Assembly: GCA_937916465.1 (NCBI GenBank) | Contig: CALFTK010000011.1 | Span: 62,001-126,000 of the forward strand | Direction: 5' to 3' | Origin: an uncultured Bacteroidales bacterium | Lineage (GTDB): Bacteria; Bacteroidota; Bacteroidia; Bacteroidales; Bacteroidaceae | DNA: 64,000 nucleotides | Shown: positions 37,046 to 45,436 of the stretch, in pieces | Position numbering within the stretch: position 1 is the first letter of the stretch | Layout: each line of letters starts with the position of its first letter | The notes under the pieces: generated by a model | What the model was told of the DNA's origin: nothing | What the model saw: the letters and a program-made list of their open reading frames with translations, nothing else | Database searches by the model: none | Program-made: the position numbers and the translations under genes

Positions 37046-37083
37046 CAAGAACTAAAAATGTTTTAGCCCTTGGAACATCGTGT
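37046..37083 (-). terminator. Hairpin downstream of the FISUMP protein gene
   Basis: ATGTTCCAAG and CTTGGAACAT form the base of a long stem extended by GGCTAAAA/TTTTAGTT pairing, between the FISUMP gene stop and the yidC promoter. No clear T run, so it may terminate weakly or stabilise the transcript. Confidence 0.5.
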
Positions 37084-37118
37084 AAAAAACGGCTCTTATA
37101 TAGTAGCTTTGAAAACTA

Positions 37119-39110
37119 CTACTCAATAATTTCTCCAAATTCTACTTTGTAATTATCTGCACCAAATTGTAAGTACATATTTGCATATTGGCCGGCAGTA
37201 ATATACCAATCTGCGGTAAAACTCATAGTCAGAGTGGTTGACAGAGGATCATAACTTCCACTAAAATCTTTGAAATAATAATATCCCTCTTCTCCATATC
37301 CAAATTGTTGGTGATAGATGAAGTTTTCATCGGTCAATCCTGTATTTTGTGCAGGAGCAGAGACTGAATAATCTTTTTTGTTGATATAAATACAGTAATT
37401 ACAGTTTACTCCATAACTATACCAGTTATAGGTAAGTTTCAGACCAATATAATCAGCTGCAGTGAAACCATCCTGCACCACACCTGCATTTGTTATATCT
37501 TCTTCTGAAAGCAGAGTTACCAAAACGCCGTATGCAGCTTCAGATTCAGTACCTACCGATTCTGTCAACCTAACGGTTTTTCCATTAAGAGATGTAAAAA
37601 GAGCCTCTAAAGGACTTTGTGCTGTCTCTTCGAATTCTACTTTATAGGAGTCAACGCCAAATGATGCTGTACCTGCACTAACATTGATAGCTGCTAAATT
37701 CTGGAATGTAAGTGTGTTTGTCTGGTTGTCGAGGCTCCCTTCGAAATTTGCAAATTGGAATTTGCCAGGGCCATAATTAACTCCCAATAAGGATGTTACA
37801 ATAGATTCATCTACATCTGCAACAAATTGTGCCGGAGCAAATACAGAATAATCATATCTATTTATGAAAATGTAGTATTTGCACTCCACCCCAAAACCAT
37901 ACCAATTGTATGTTAGTTGTAAGCAAATGTAATTCTCAAAATTAAAATCTACCATTCCCATCTCTTCTATTTTTTCTGTAGGAATATCCTCTCTATTCAT
38001 TACATTAACAAGTGCACCGTATGATGTTTCAGCTTGTGAGCCAAGTGATTCTGTCAACTTAACGGTTTTGCCATCAAGAGCCAGATAAAATGCTTCATCT
38101 AAAGGAACTAATTCTTCCCATTGGGCATATAGTGTGATGTTTTGAGTTATTTCAATTGAATCACCATCGCTATATGAAATACCATTTCCGTCTGATGCTG
38201 TGTTCCAACCTATGAATTTATAATTCTTGCGAACAAAAATATCAACGTTATACGGTATTGCTACACTATTGCTGTTGTCATCGGAATATACAATAATTGG
38301 TGACATCTCACCTGAACCACCATTGGCATCAAAAGTGAGTGTCATCGTAGTAGGAATGTTTGTAGTGGCAGAGTAAACTGCACGCACAGAACATGCTGTA
38401 TAGCGTTGAATAGCGCCAATTACAATATTGTTATAGTTGCGTAACATATATGCTGCGAGTGGGTTGCCTTCATAAAGTGTGCTTGACCAATAATCGGCTA
38501 CCATGTTATCCGGAGTAACTGTTATTGGGAAAAATATACTATTGCCATTTATCTTGCTAAATGCTCTGTAACCCTCTACACCATTATGTGCGGTATAGGA
38601 CCAAGAACAATTATTTACCAGTTCTTCATATTCAGATAGTGTAGGCATACGCCAGCTACCACCCATATTATAGCGTGCTGCGTCATCACATTTGTCAAGG
38701 GTTGTCTTGTTGTCCACTATTCCTTGGTCAGAGCTTGAACAATATTTGGTTATAATATTATTTGATAGAAACTTGTAATTTTCGTAGGTGTATGTCTCTT
38801 TTGGAGTTACTTCGCCCCAAGCAAACAAATCGCCTGTTTCTTCTGGACTATTGGCACCGACATTATAGGATGCCCACATTACGCTAAGTCCTAAATCTAC
38901 ATATTCATATCCATTATGGGAACCACTGGGAGTATTGTATTCCGATTCATTGACTATGCGTACGCTATCTACATTTGTTACAGGAATTAAAATTCTGTTG
39001 CCATCTTTAGTAGTAACATCCATAAAATATTGTGCCCATGCTGATGTACTGCCAAATAGCAGTGCTATGGTGAATACAAAGCGCATTAAAGATTTAGTTA
39101 TCTGTTTCAT
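37119..39110 (-). CDS. Exported multidomain protein: FISUMP domain, InlB-type repeat, two tandem C-terminal repeats
   Basis: 663 residues with a signal peptide ending AWAQ. About 65-245 is a FISUMP (lectin-like) domain: YVDLGLSVMWASYNVGA, GDLFAWGEV, WRMPTLSEYEELV, YWSSTLYEGN. About 258-335 is one Listeria/Bacteroides repeat (LTFDANGGSGEM, FIGWNT, LYAQWEE). The remainder consists of two copies of a roughly 155-residue unit starting LDGKTVKLTES and LNGKTVRLTES, each with a LTYNWY.YGV.C.YYI core and ending YKVEF. The tandem unit is not one I recognise. Probably surface exposed. The upstream 156-residue gene overlaps by four bases. Confidence 0.78.
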   Translation of the reverse strand: MKQITKSLMRFVFTIALLFGSTSAWAQYFMDVTTKDGNRILIPVTNVDSVRIVNESEYNTPSGSHNGYEYVDLGLSVMWASYNVGANSPEETGDLFAWGEVTPKETYTYENYKFLSNNIITKYCSSSDQGIVDNKTTLDKCDDAARYNMGGSWRMPTLSEYEELVNNCSWSYTAHNGVEGYRAFSKINGNSIFFPITVTPDNMVADYWSSTLYEGNPLAAYMLRNYNNIVIGAIQRYTACSVRAVYSATTNIPTTMTLTFDANGGSGEMSPIIVYSDDNSNSVAIPYNVDIFVRKNYKFIGWNTASDGNGISYSDGDSIEITQNITLYAQWEELVPLDEAFYLALDGKTVKLTESLGSQAETSYGALVNVMNREDIPTEKIEEMGMVDFNFENYICLQLTYNWYGFGVECKYYIFINRYDYSVFAPAQFVADVDESIVTSLLGVNYGPGKFQFANFEGSLDNQTNTLTFQNLAAINVSAGTASFGVDSYKVEFEETAQSPLEALFTSLNGKTVRLTESVGTESEAAYGVLVTLLSEEDITNAGVVQDGFTAADYIGLKLTYNWYSYGVNCNYCIYINKKDYSVSAPAQNTGLTDENFIYHQQFGYGEEGYYYFKDFSGSYDPLSTTLTMSFTADWYITAGQYANMYLQFGADNYKVEFGEIIE

Positions 39111-39577
39111 AGTTTGGAAATTTTGCAGGTTAATGATTTGGTTTTAACAATATAAATACCTTCAGGCAGTTCGGTTATGCTGAACGAAATACTACCATTG
39201 GCGTCCGTTTTGTAAGTTGATAAAACTTTGCCATTTATATCTATCAAGGATACTTGTTGTAATGGCTCTACTCCCGATATATAGACAGTGTTGTTGTCCA
39301 ATTGTAAAACAGGAGAATTTGTACCTTTAATATCAGAAACTGCTGTCTCGCTATCTGTGAATGTGAATTTCAAGATAGCTGACAATGGGTATTCCACCAC
39401 TGTTTTAGCTGTTTTTAATACCAAATCGGTCTCTGTGTAGGTTATTACCGGTTTTTCGGAAAAACCATAACCAAACTTGCTGCCATCTTTCTGATGTATA
39501 GTCAGCGTGTTTTGTGCTGACACTGTTAGCAGTGATGTAACAAGCAGCAAGGTTAAAGAATAAACAAATTTTCTCAT
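39107..39577 (-). CDS. Small exported protein with a T9SS-type sorting-like C-terminal domain
   Basis: 156 residues from ATG at 39577 (an upstream GTG at 39583 is less likely). Signal peptide ends VSAQ. The C-terminal about 75 residues (LQLDNNTVYISGVEPLQQVSLIDINGKVL, LPEGIYIVKTKS) match the Ig-like Por-secretion type A sorting domain found on type IX cargo. The N-terminal half has IHQKDGSKFGYGFSEKP, typical of small leaders beside FISUMP proteins. Overlaps the FISUMP gene by four bases (ATGA), so they form an operon. No T9SS genes are in the window. Confidence 0.68.
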   Translation of the reverse strand: MRKFVYSLTLLLVTSLLTVSAQNTLTIHQKDGSKFGYGFSEKPVITYTETDLVLKTAKTVVEYPLSAILKFTFTDSETAVSDIKGTNSPVLQLDNNTVYISGVEPLQQVSLIDINGKVLSTYKTDANGSISFSITELPEGIYIVKTKSLTCKISKL

Positions 39578-39690
39578 AGGCACAAAAATACAAATATAAA
39601 TGTTGAATGTATATCAAGAATAAAGACCTAATATACAACGCAAAGGTGCATATTTTTCTAAATATATTCAATAAAGGCAGAAAAAATCTT

Positions 39691-39698
39691 AATTTTGC
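39691..39698 (+). promoter_or_regulatory. Promoter -7 box of the DUF3078 gene
   Basis: TAATTTTG, 25 bases upstream of the start codon. Confidence 0.58.
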
Positions 39699-39722
39699 AT
39701 CCAATTTAATAAATGTAACTAA

Positions 39723-41060
39723 ATGAAAAGGTTCTTTTTATCATTCAGTCTGATAGTTATGTCTTTGGTAATCACAGCACAAACTGTCACAAAAATGGAT
39801 TCTATAGTAGTAGATTCTATGAAGATGTCTTCAGAAGAGGTGTTAGCCTGGTTTGATTCATTGGCGGTTGAATATGCTGACGAATTTGAAATTCAAGATG
39901 AAGATTTATCGGATAATCCGCTTTATTTCCGTCTGTTCATGCCTTTGGTGCTTTATAATTCAGCAATAAATGAGGCTATAGTACCGGAACCTATTGAAGA
40001 TAAGGTAGAAAATTCAGAATTGCTTCCTATAGAAAAGGTGGATTCTGTGGATGATGCTCTGATACGTCATATAAATGGTGCATTGGTAAGAATGTATATG
40101 GAACATCCTGAATTGGTGCAGATTACAGAAGATGAACTGATGAGTGTAAAGACACCGGTTGTTATAACTGAAGAAGCTGCTGTAGGAATACAAAAAGAGA
40201 TTGTGCCTACTGTTGAGGTGGAAGCAAAGGCAGAAGCACCTGAATTGGTTACTTCAAAGCCAAAGTATTGGAAGGTTTTTGGTAATTTCCAAGGTAAATA
40301 CACACAGAGCTATTTTTCTGATAACTGGTATAAGGGCGGTGATAATAACCACTCTGTATTGGGACAGGTTACGGTTCAAGCAAACTATGCAAAGAAACAT
40401 ACAACATTGGACAATAAGCTTGAAATGAAACTTGGTTATGTGACTACAGAAGAGATGAAAGATGGTGAAAAGGTAAAATCTTTAAAAACCAACCAGGACC
40501 AGTTGCGTATTACTTCAAAGTATGGTCTGCGAGCTATAGAGAATTGGTACTATTCAGCTCAGTTGCAAGGAAATACCCAGTTTATGCCGGTTAGAGATAA
40601 TAATGATAATCTGAAATCCAAGTTCTTTGCTCCGGTGTATGGATCGTTGTCAATAGGTATGGATTATAAACCAAAATTCAAGAACAAAGATTTGACTCTG
40701 TCTGTACAGTTATCACCTTTGTCTTATGATTGCAGATATGTAAGCGAAGTAGATCTGGCTACCAGATATGGTATAGAAAAGGGTAAGCAGTTTAAATATA
40801 CAATAGGTTCCAGAGTAGATGCAAACCTTACCTGGAAATTCCTGAAAGACTTTAAACTTACTACCAAAGCTAACTATTTTACCGGTTTTGAGCATGTGGA
40901 GGCAAATATTGAAAACACTTTAGATTATCAGCTGAGTAAATATTTCTCAATTCAGTTCTTTATGCATTGGCGCTTTGACGATAGCGTAAAACGTGACGTA
41001 GATTTAGGATATAGCCAGCTTAAAGAGTTCCTGACTTTGAACTTTAACTATTCATGGTAA
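39723..41060 (+). CDS. DUF3078 domain outer-membrane protein
   Basis: 445 residues; signal peptide ends ITAQ. A Glu/Val-rich stretch (about 60-175) precedes a C-terminal DUF3078 beta-barrel-like domain (about 185-445) with many alternating aromatic strands (FGNFQGKYTQSYFSDNWYKGG, ending LNFNYSW with a terminal aromatic, usual for outer-membrane barrels). Function unknown. Upstream of purU by 22 bases, so possibly co-transcribed. Confidence 0.83.
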   Translation: MKRFFLSFSLIVMSLVITAQTVTKMDSIVVDSMKMSSEEVLAWFDSLAVEYADEFEIQDEDLSDNPLYFRLFMPLVLYNSAINEAIVPEPIEDKVENSELLPIEKVDSVDDALIRHINGALVRMYMEHPELVQITEDELMSVKTPVVITEEAAVGIQKEIVPTVEVEAKAEAPELVTSKPKYWKVFGNFQGKYTQSYFSDNWYKGGDNNHSVLGQVTVQANYAKKHTTLDNKLEMKLGYVTTEEMKDGEKVKSLKTNQDQLRITSKYGLRAIENWYYSAQLQGNTQFMPVRDNNDNLKSKFFAPVYGSLSIGMDYKPKFKNKDLTLSVQLSPLSYDCRYVSEVDLATRYGIEKGKQFKYTIGSRVDANLTWKFLKDFKLTTKANYFTGFEHVEANIENTLDYQLSKYFSIQFFMHWRFDDSVKRDVDLGYSQLKEFLTLNFNYSW

Positions 41061-41082
41061 TAATTTAATAGACTACAAGATA

Positions 41083-41934
41083 ATGACCGTTACATTACTT
41101 TTGCATTGTCCGGATAAACCCGGAATAATAGCCGACATAACGAACTTTATAACTGAGAACAGAGGAAATGTTGTCTATCTGGCACAGTTCGTTGATAGGG
41201 TAGAGAATGTTTTCTTTATGAGAATAGAGTGGGAAATAGATGGTTTCCTAATTCCTAAGGATAAAATTGGCGACTATTTCCGTACACTGTATGCTTCAAA
41301 ATATGATATGGATTTCAATCTCTATTTCAGTGATAAGAAACCGCGGATGGCAATATTTGTATCAAAAATGTCGCATTGCCTGTTCGATTTGCTCTCACGC
41401 TACTGTGCAGGAGAATGGAATGTTGAAGTTCCTCTAATTATAAGCAACCATCCGGATATGGAGCCTGTAGCCAAAATGTTTGGAATACCTTATTATATAT
41501 ATCCTATTACAAAGGAAAACAGAATGGAACAGGAGACTGCTATGATGCAGTTGTTGGAAGAACATAATATTGACTTTATGGTTCTGGCGCGTTATATGCA
41601 GATTATTGGTGATAGAATGATAGCCAAGTATCCTAACAGAATAATAAATATTCACCACTCTTTCTTACCCGCATTTATAGGAGCAAAACCATATCAGGCT
41701 GCGTTTGAAAGAGGAGTGAAGATAATTGGTGCAACCAGTCACTATGTGACAGCTGAACTTGATGCAGGTCCAATTATCTGTCAGGATGTGGTCAATATTT
41801 CTCATAAGGATATGCCTGCTCATCTTGTAAACAAAGGAAAGGATTTGGAGAAAATTGTGTTGTCACATGCTGTTCAGAAACATATAGATCATAAAATTCT
41901 GGTTTACAAGAATAAAACAGTGGTATTTGATTGA
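41083..41934 (+). CDS. purU: Formyltetrahydrofolate deformylase
   Basis: 283 residues: an N-terminal ACT domain (about 1-80, LLHCPDKPGIIADITNFI) and a formyltransferase-like domain with RIINIHHSFLPAF and the catalytic Asn/His/Asp region. Releases formate from 10-formyl-THF, supplying formate for PurT-type purine synthesis and balancing one-carbon pools. A terminator follows at 41955-41996. Confidence 0.93.
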   Translation: MTVTLLLHCPDKPGIIADITNFITENRGNVVYLAQFVDRVENVFFMRIEWEIDGFLIPKDKIGDYFRTLYASKYDMDFNLYFSDKKPRMAIFVSKMSHCLFDLLSRYCAGEWNVEVPLIISNHPDMEPVAKMFGIPYYIYPITKENRMEQETAMMQLLEEHNIDFMVLARYMQIIGDRMIAKYPNRIINIHHSFLPAFIGAKPYQAAFERGVKIIGATSHYVTAELDAGPIICQDVVNISHKDMPAHLVNKGKDLEKIVLSHAVQKHIDHKILVYKNKTVVFD

Positions 41935-41954
41935 TGTTTTTTTTAGTTATATAG

Positions 41955-41996
41955 AAGCAATTTCAGATAGCAGTAGTTTGAAATTGCTTTTTTTTT
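41955..41996 (+). terminator. Terminator between purU and the GH2 gene
   Basis: GAAGCAATTTCA pairs with TGAAATTGCTT, followed by nine or so T. It shows that GH2 translation cannot sensibly begin at the upstream in-frame start at 41927. Confidence 0.85.
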
Positions 41997-42034
41997 GTAA
42001 GTTTGTGGTGTTAATTATTAACCAAAATAAGTGT

Positions 42035-44542
42035 ATGAGAAGATTGTTCTATTTTGCGACAGTTGCATTGCTCTTCTGTTTTGTGTCATGTACAGACGAT
42101 ACAATGAGTGTACGTACTGTTAATTCGTTTAATAATGATTGGAGGTTCCATTTAGGTGATGTGACAGAAGCATCGCAAGTACAATTTGATGACTCTGAAT
42201 GGCGTTTGTTGAATTTACCTCACGATTGGGCTGTAGAGGGTGATTTTTCTCCTCATAACCCATCGGGTACAGGTGGAGGTGCGTTGCCGGGTGGTGTAGG
42301 CTGGTATAGAAAAAGTTTTATAGCCGACAATTCATATCAAGGAAAAAAAGTCTATATAGATTTTGATGGAGTCTATATGAATTCTGAGGTATTTATTAAT
42401 GGTCATCTTTTGGGAAAACGTCCATACGGATATATATCATTTCGTTATGATTTGACACCATATTTAAAGTACGGAGAAGAGAATATTATAGCAGTTAGGG
42501 TTGATAATGCAAAACAACCTAACTCCAGATGGTATTCAGGTTGTGGCATATATAGAAATGTTTGGTTGACTGTTACCAATCCTGTGCATGTAGCACTATG
42601 GGGTACTTATGTAACTACTCCATCTGTAACAAAACAGTATGCTACAGTTTCAGCGCAGACAACTGTCCAAAATAATAGCAATGCACCTGTAAATGTAGAA
42701 TTGGTTTCACTGCTGAAGAATGCAGAAGGAAAGATTGTCGCTCAGTCTGAATTGCCTGTTACTATTGCTGCGGGCGCAGATGCTGAAATAGACCAATCAC
42801 TTACAGTGGAAAAGCCTAAACTCTGGTCGTTGGATAATCCTTACCTATATACACTGCATACTCAGGTAGTAAAAGATGGAGTTGTGATAGATGATTATAC
42901 TACTGAAACCGGTATTCGTTATTTTGAATTCGATGCAGAAAAGGGTTTCTTCTTAAATGGCGAGAAGGTTAAGATTAATGGTGTGTGTATGCATCATGAT
43001 TTGGGTTGTTTGGGTGCTGCAGTCAATATGCGTGCTATAGAGCGTCAACTTGAGATACTAAAGCAGATGGGTTGCAACGGTATTCGTTGTTCTCATAATC
43101 CTCCGTCGCCGGAACTGCTGCAACTTTGTGATAGGATGGGTTTTGTAGTTATGGATGAAACATTTGACATGTGGCGTAAAAGAAAGACCCGTTATGATTA
43201 TTCGCTCTATTTTAATGAGTGGCACGAAAAAGATTTGACAGATCTTGTAATGCGTGATAGAAATCATCCATCAATATTTATATGGAGTATAGGCAATGAA
43301 GTTTTGGAACAGTGGAGCGATGCAAATGCCGATACTCTAAGTTTGGAAGAGGCTAATATGATTCTGAACTTTGGACATAGTCCGGAGATGCTTGCAAAAG
43401 AGGGTGAAACAATGTCTGTGAACTCATTGTTAACTAAGAAATTGGCTGATATGACTCGTGCATTGGATCCTACAAGACCTGTTACTGCCGGATGTAATGA
43501 GCCTAATCCGTATAATCATCTTTTCCAGTCAAATGCACTTGATATGATTGGGTTTAACTATCATGAAGCCAACTTCCTGGATGTCCCAAAGAATTTTCCG
43601 GGTAAACCATTTATAGTAACAGAAAGTGTTTCGGCACTTATGACACGTGGCTATTACAGAAACCCCAGTGATGTGCCGGTAATATGTCCGCCAAGATGGG
43701 ATAGACCTTATTACGATCCATCATATTCATGTTCGTCATACGATAATTGTCGTACTCCATGGGGTAGTCACCACGAAACTACTCTTAACTATGTTGAGAA
43801 CTATGATTTTATAAGCGGTCAGTTTATATGGACCGGATTCGATTATATAGGTGAACCAACACCGTATGGTTGGCCGGCACGTAGTTCTTACTTTGGAATA
43901 GTGGATTTGGCAGGATTCCCTAAAGATGTCTATTATCTGTATCAATCCGTCTGGACAGAACAGGATGTTTTGCACTTGTTCCCTCATTGGAATTGGGAGA
44001 TAGGTGAAGAGATAGATTTGTGGGCATATTATAATAATGCAGATGAAGTTGAACTATTTGTTAATGGCAAATCGCAAGGTGTAAAGAGTAAAGAAGATGG
44101 TCAATATCATGTAGTGTGGCGTGTGAAATATGAACACGGAACAATTAAGGCTGTTTCAAGAAAGGATGGAAAAACTGTAAAAGAGCAGGTTATAAATACA
44201 GCAGGTGATCCATATCAGATACGTCTTACTGCCGATAGAAAGATTATTGAGGCCGATGGTACCGATCTTTCATTTATAACAGTGGAGATTCTGGATAAGG
44301 ATGGTAATTTGTGTCCTAATGCCGAAAATCTGGTGAACTTTGAAATAGAGGGACCTGCTTTTATTGCCGGAGTGGATAATGGCAGTCCAATATCGATGGA
44401 GAGGTTTAAGGCAAATCATAGAAAAGCCTTCTATGGTAAGTGTCTTGTGGTTGTCCAGAACCAAGGTAAAGAGGGTGGTGCAAGAGTGATTGCAAAATCG
44501 GAAGGATTAAAGGATGGTTATGTGATACTGCGTATAAAATAA
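42035..44542 (+). CDS. Glycoside hydrolase family 2 lipoprotein (beta-galactosidase-like)
   Basis: 835 residues from ATG at 42035, chosen because a lipoprotein signal (RRLFYFATVALLFCFVSC) begins there and a terminator lies upstream. The GH2 sandwich domain starts around residue 30 (NNDWRFHLGD, LPHDWAVEGDF). The TIM barrel carries FIWSIGNEV, where Glu is the acid/base, and PFIVTESVSA, the likely nucleophile region. A DUF4982-like domain (DEVELFVNGKSQGV) and a C-terminal Ig-like domain follow. Probably acts on beta-galactosides of plant or mucosal glycans. No SusC/D genes are adjacent. Confidence 0.9.
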   Translation: MRRLFYFATVALLFCFVSCTDDTMSVRTVNSFNNDWRFHLGDVTEASQVQFDDSEWRLLNLPHDWAVEGDFSPHNPSGTGGGALPGGVGWYRKSFIADNSYQGKKVYIDFDGVYMNSEVFINGHLLGKRPYGYISFRYDLTPYLKYGEENIIAVRVDNAKQPNSRWYSGCGIYRNVWLTVTNPVHVALWGTYVTTPSVTKQYATVSAQTTVQNNSNAPVNVELVSLLKNAEGKIVAQSELPVTIAAGADAEIDQSLTVEKPKLWSLDNPYLYTLHTQVVKDGVVIDDYTTETGIRYFEFDAEKGFFLNGEKVKINGVCMHHDLGCLGAAVNMRAIERQLEILKQMGCNGIRCSHNPPSPELLQLCDRMGFVVMDETFDMWRKRKTRYDYSLYFNEWHEKDLTDLVMRDRNHPSIFIWSIGNEVLEQWSDANADTLSLEEANMILNFGHSPEMLAKEGETMSVNSLLTKKLADMTRALDPTRPVTAGCNEPNPYNHLFQSNALDMIGFNYHEANFLDVPKNFPGKPFIVTESVSALMTRGYYRNPSDVPVICPPRWDRPYYDPSYSCSSYDNCRTPWGSHHETTLNYVENYDFISGQFIWTGFDYIGEPTPYGWPARSSYFGIVDLAGFPKDVYYLYQSVWTEQDVLHLFPHWNWEIGEEIDLWAYYNNADEVELFVNGKSQGVKSKEDGQYHVVWRVKYEHGTIKAVSRKDGKTVKEQVINTAGDPYQIRLTADRKIIEADGTDLSFITVEILDKDGNLCPNAENLVNFEIEGPAFIAGVDNGSPISMERFKANHRKAFYGKCLVVVQNQGKEGGARVIAKSEGLKDGYVILRIK

Positions 44543-44560
44543 ATAGTACAGATGAAAGTA

Positions 44561-44592
44561 AAGCCGGCTATTGAATCTTCAAGCCGGCTTTA
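44561..44592. terminator. Bidirectional terminator between GH2 and corrinoid genes
   Basis: AAAGCCGGCT pairs perfectly with AGCCGGCTTT around a 12-base loop, between two converging genes. Confidence 0.8.
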
Positions 44593-44612
44593 ATTATGTG
44601 AAATGTCGTCTC

Positions 44613-45245
44613 TTATTTTCCTAATAGTTTCTTGGCTACTATAACAGCTTCGTTAGCATCGACTGTATAAGCATCGGCACCAATTTCATTTGCAAAGGTT
44701 TCATTCAATGGTGCGCCTCCAACCATAATCTTGATGCTATCTCTTAAACCTGCCTCTTCAATAGCCTTGATAACATCGGTCATATAGTTCATTGTAGTAG
44801 TAAGAAGTGCTGACAGACATAGAATGTCGGCATTCTGGTTCTTTACCTCTTCTACAAATTTTGATGCATCTACGTTTATACCTAAATTAACTACTTCAAA
44901 GCCGGAACCTTCAAACATAGAAGCAACAAGGTTCTTGCCTATGTCATGTAAGTCGCCTTTAACGGTTCCAATAACTATTTTTCCGTATGAGATACTTGTG
45001 TCGCCCTTCATTAAAGGTTTCAAATAGTCCAGGCAACCTTTCATGGCGCGGGCAGACATTAGTAGGTTTGGCACGAATGCTTTTCCTTCTCCAAATCTGG
45101 CGCCTATTATCTCCATACCTTTAATCAAGTAATCGCTAATTATGGCTTGAGGTTCAAATCCGCCCTCTATAGCCTGCTGTGACATTGCAACGGCTTTATT
45201 CATATCACCGGCAACGATAGCATCTGTAAGTTCCTGTAAGTTCAT
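44613..45245 (-). CDS. Corrinoid (B12-binding) protein, MtbC/MetH-cap-like
   Basis: 210 residues. Residues about 1-85 form a B12-binding cap helical domain; about 88-210 is the Rossmann B12-binding domain with GTVKGDLHDIGKNLV, the DxHxxG motif whose His ligates cobalt. Such proteins shuttle methyl groups between a methylated substrate and a second methyltransferase. I start at Met 45245 because the -7 box TACTTTTG (45270-45277, minus) predicts a transcription start downstream of the longer start at 45272. No methyltransferase partner is in the window. Confidence 0.85.
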   Translation of the reverse strand: MNLQELTDAIVAGDMNKAVAMSQQAIEGGFEPQAIISDYLIKGMEIIGARFGEGKAFVPNLLMSARAMKGCLDYLKPLMKGDTSISYGKIVIGTVKGDLHDIGKNLVASMFEGSGFEVVNLGINVDASKFVEEVKNQNADILCLSALLTTTMNYMTDVIKAIEEAGLRDSIKIMVGGAPLNETFANEIGADAYTVDANEAVIVAKKLLGK

Positions 45246-45269
45246 CTTTTGAAAGTAATTTGTTTTTGA

Positions 45270-45277
45270 CAAAAGTA
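45270..45277 (-). promoter_or_regulatory. Promoter -7 box of the corrinoid protein gene
   Basis: TACTTTTG on the minus strand, used to choose the start codon at 45245. Confidence 0.6.
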
Positions 45278-45436
45278 CACAAAAAAATTAAATAGTTAGG
45301 TAATTTGTATAGAAATAGCATTTCTTAACGTATTAGATTATTAAAAATTGAAAAAAAGAATGCAAATTTGCAGTCGCAAAGTAGCGCAATAGGCGCTTTT
45401 TTTATGCATGTTATTGAATGTCAACTAATTAAATAT

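Noticed and set aside
41927..42034. Longer GH2 start 36 codons upstream
   Set aside because: A strong terminator (41955-41996) lies within this stretch and the lipoprotein signal begins at 42035.
45368..45436. Longer start of the outer-membrane barrel gene
   Set aside because: The signal peptide begins at 45437; the 23 extra residues would hide it.
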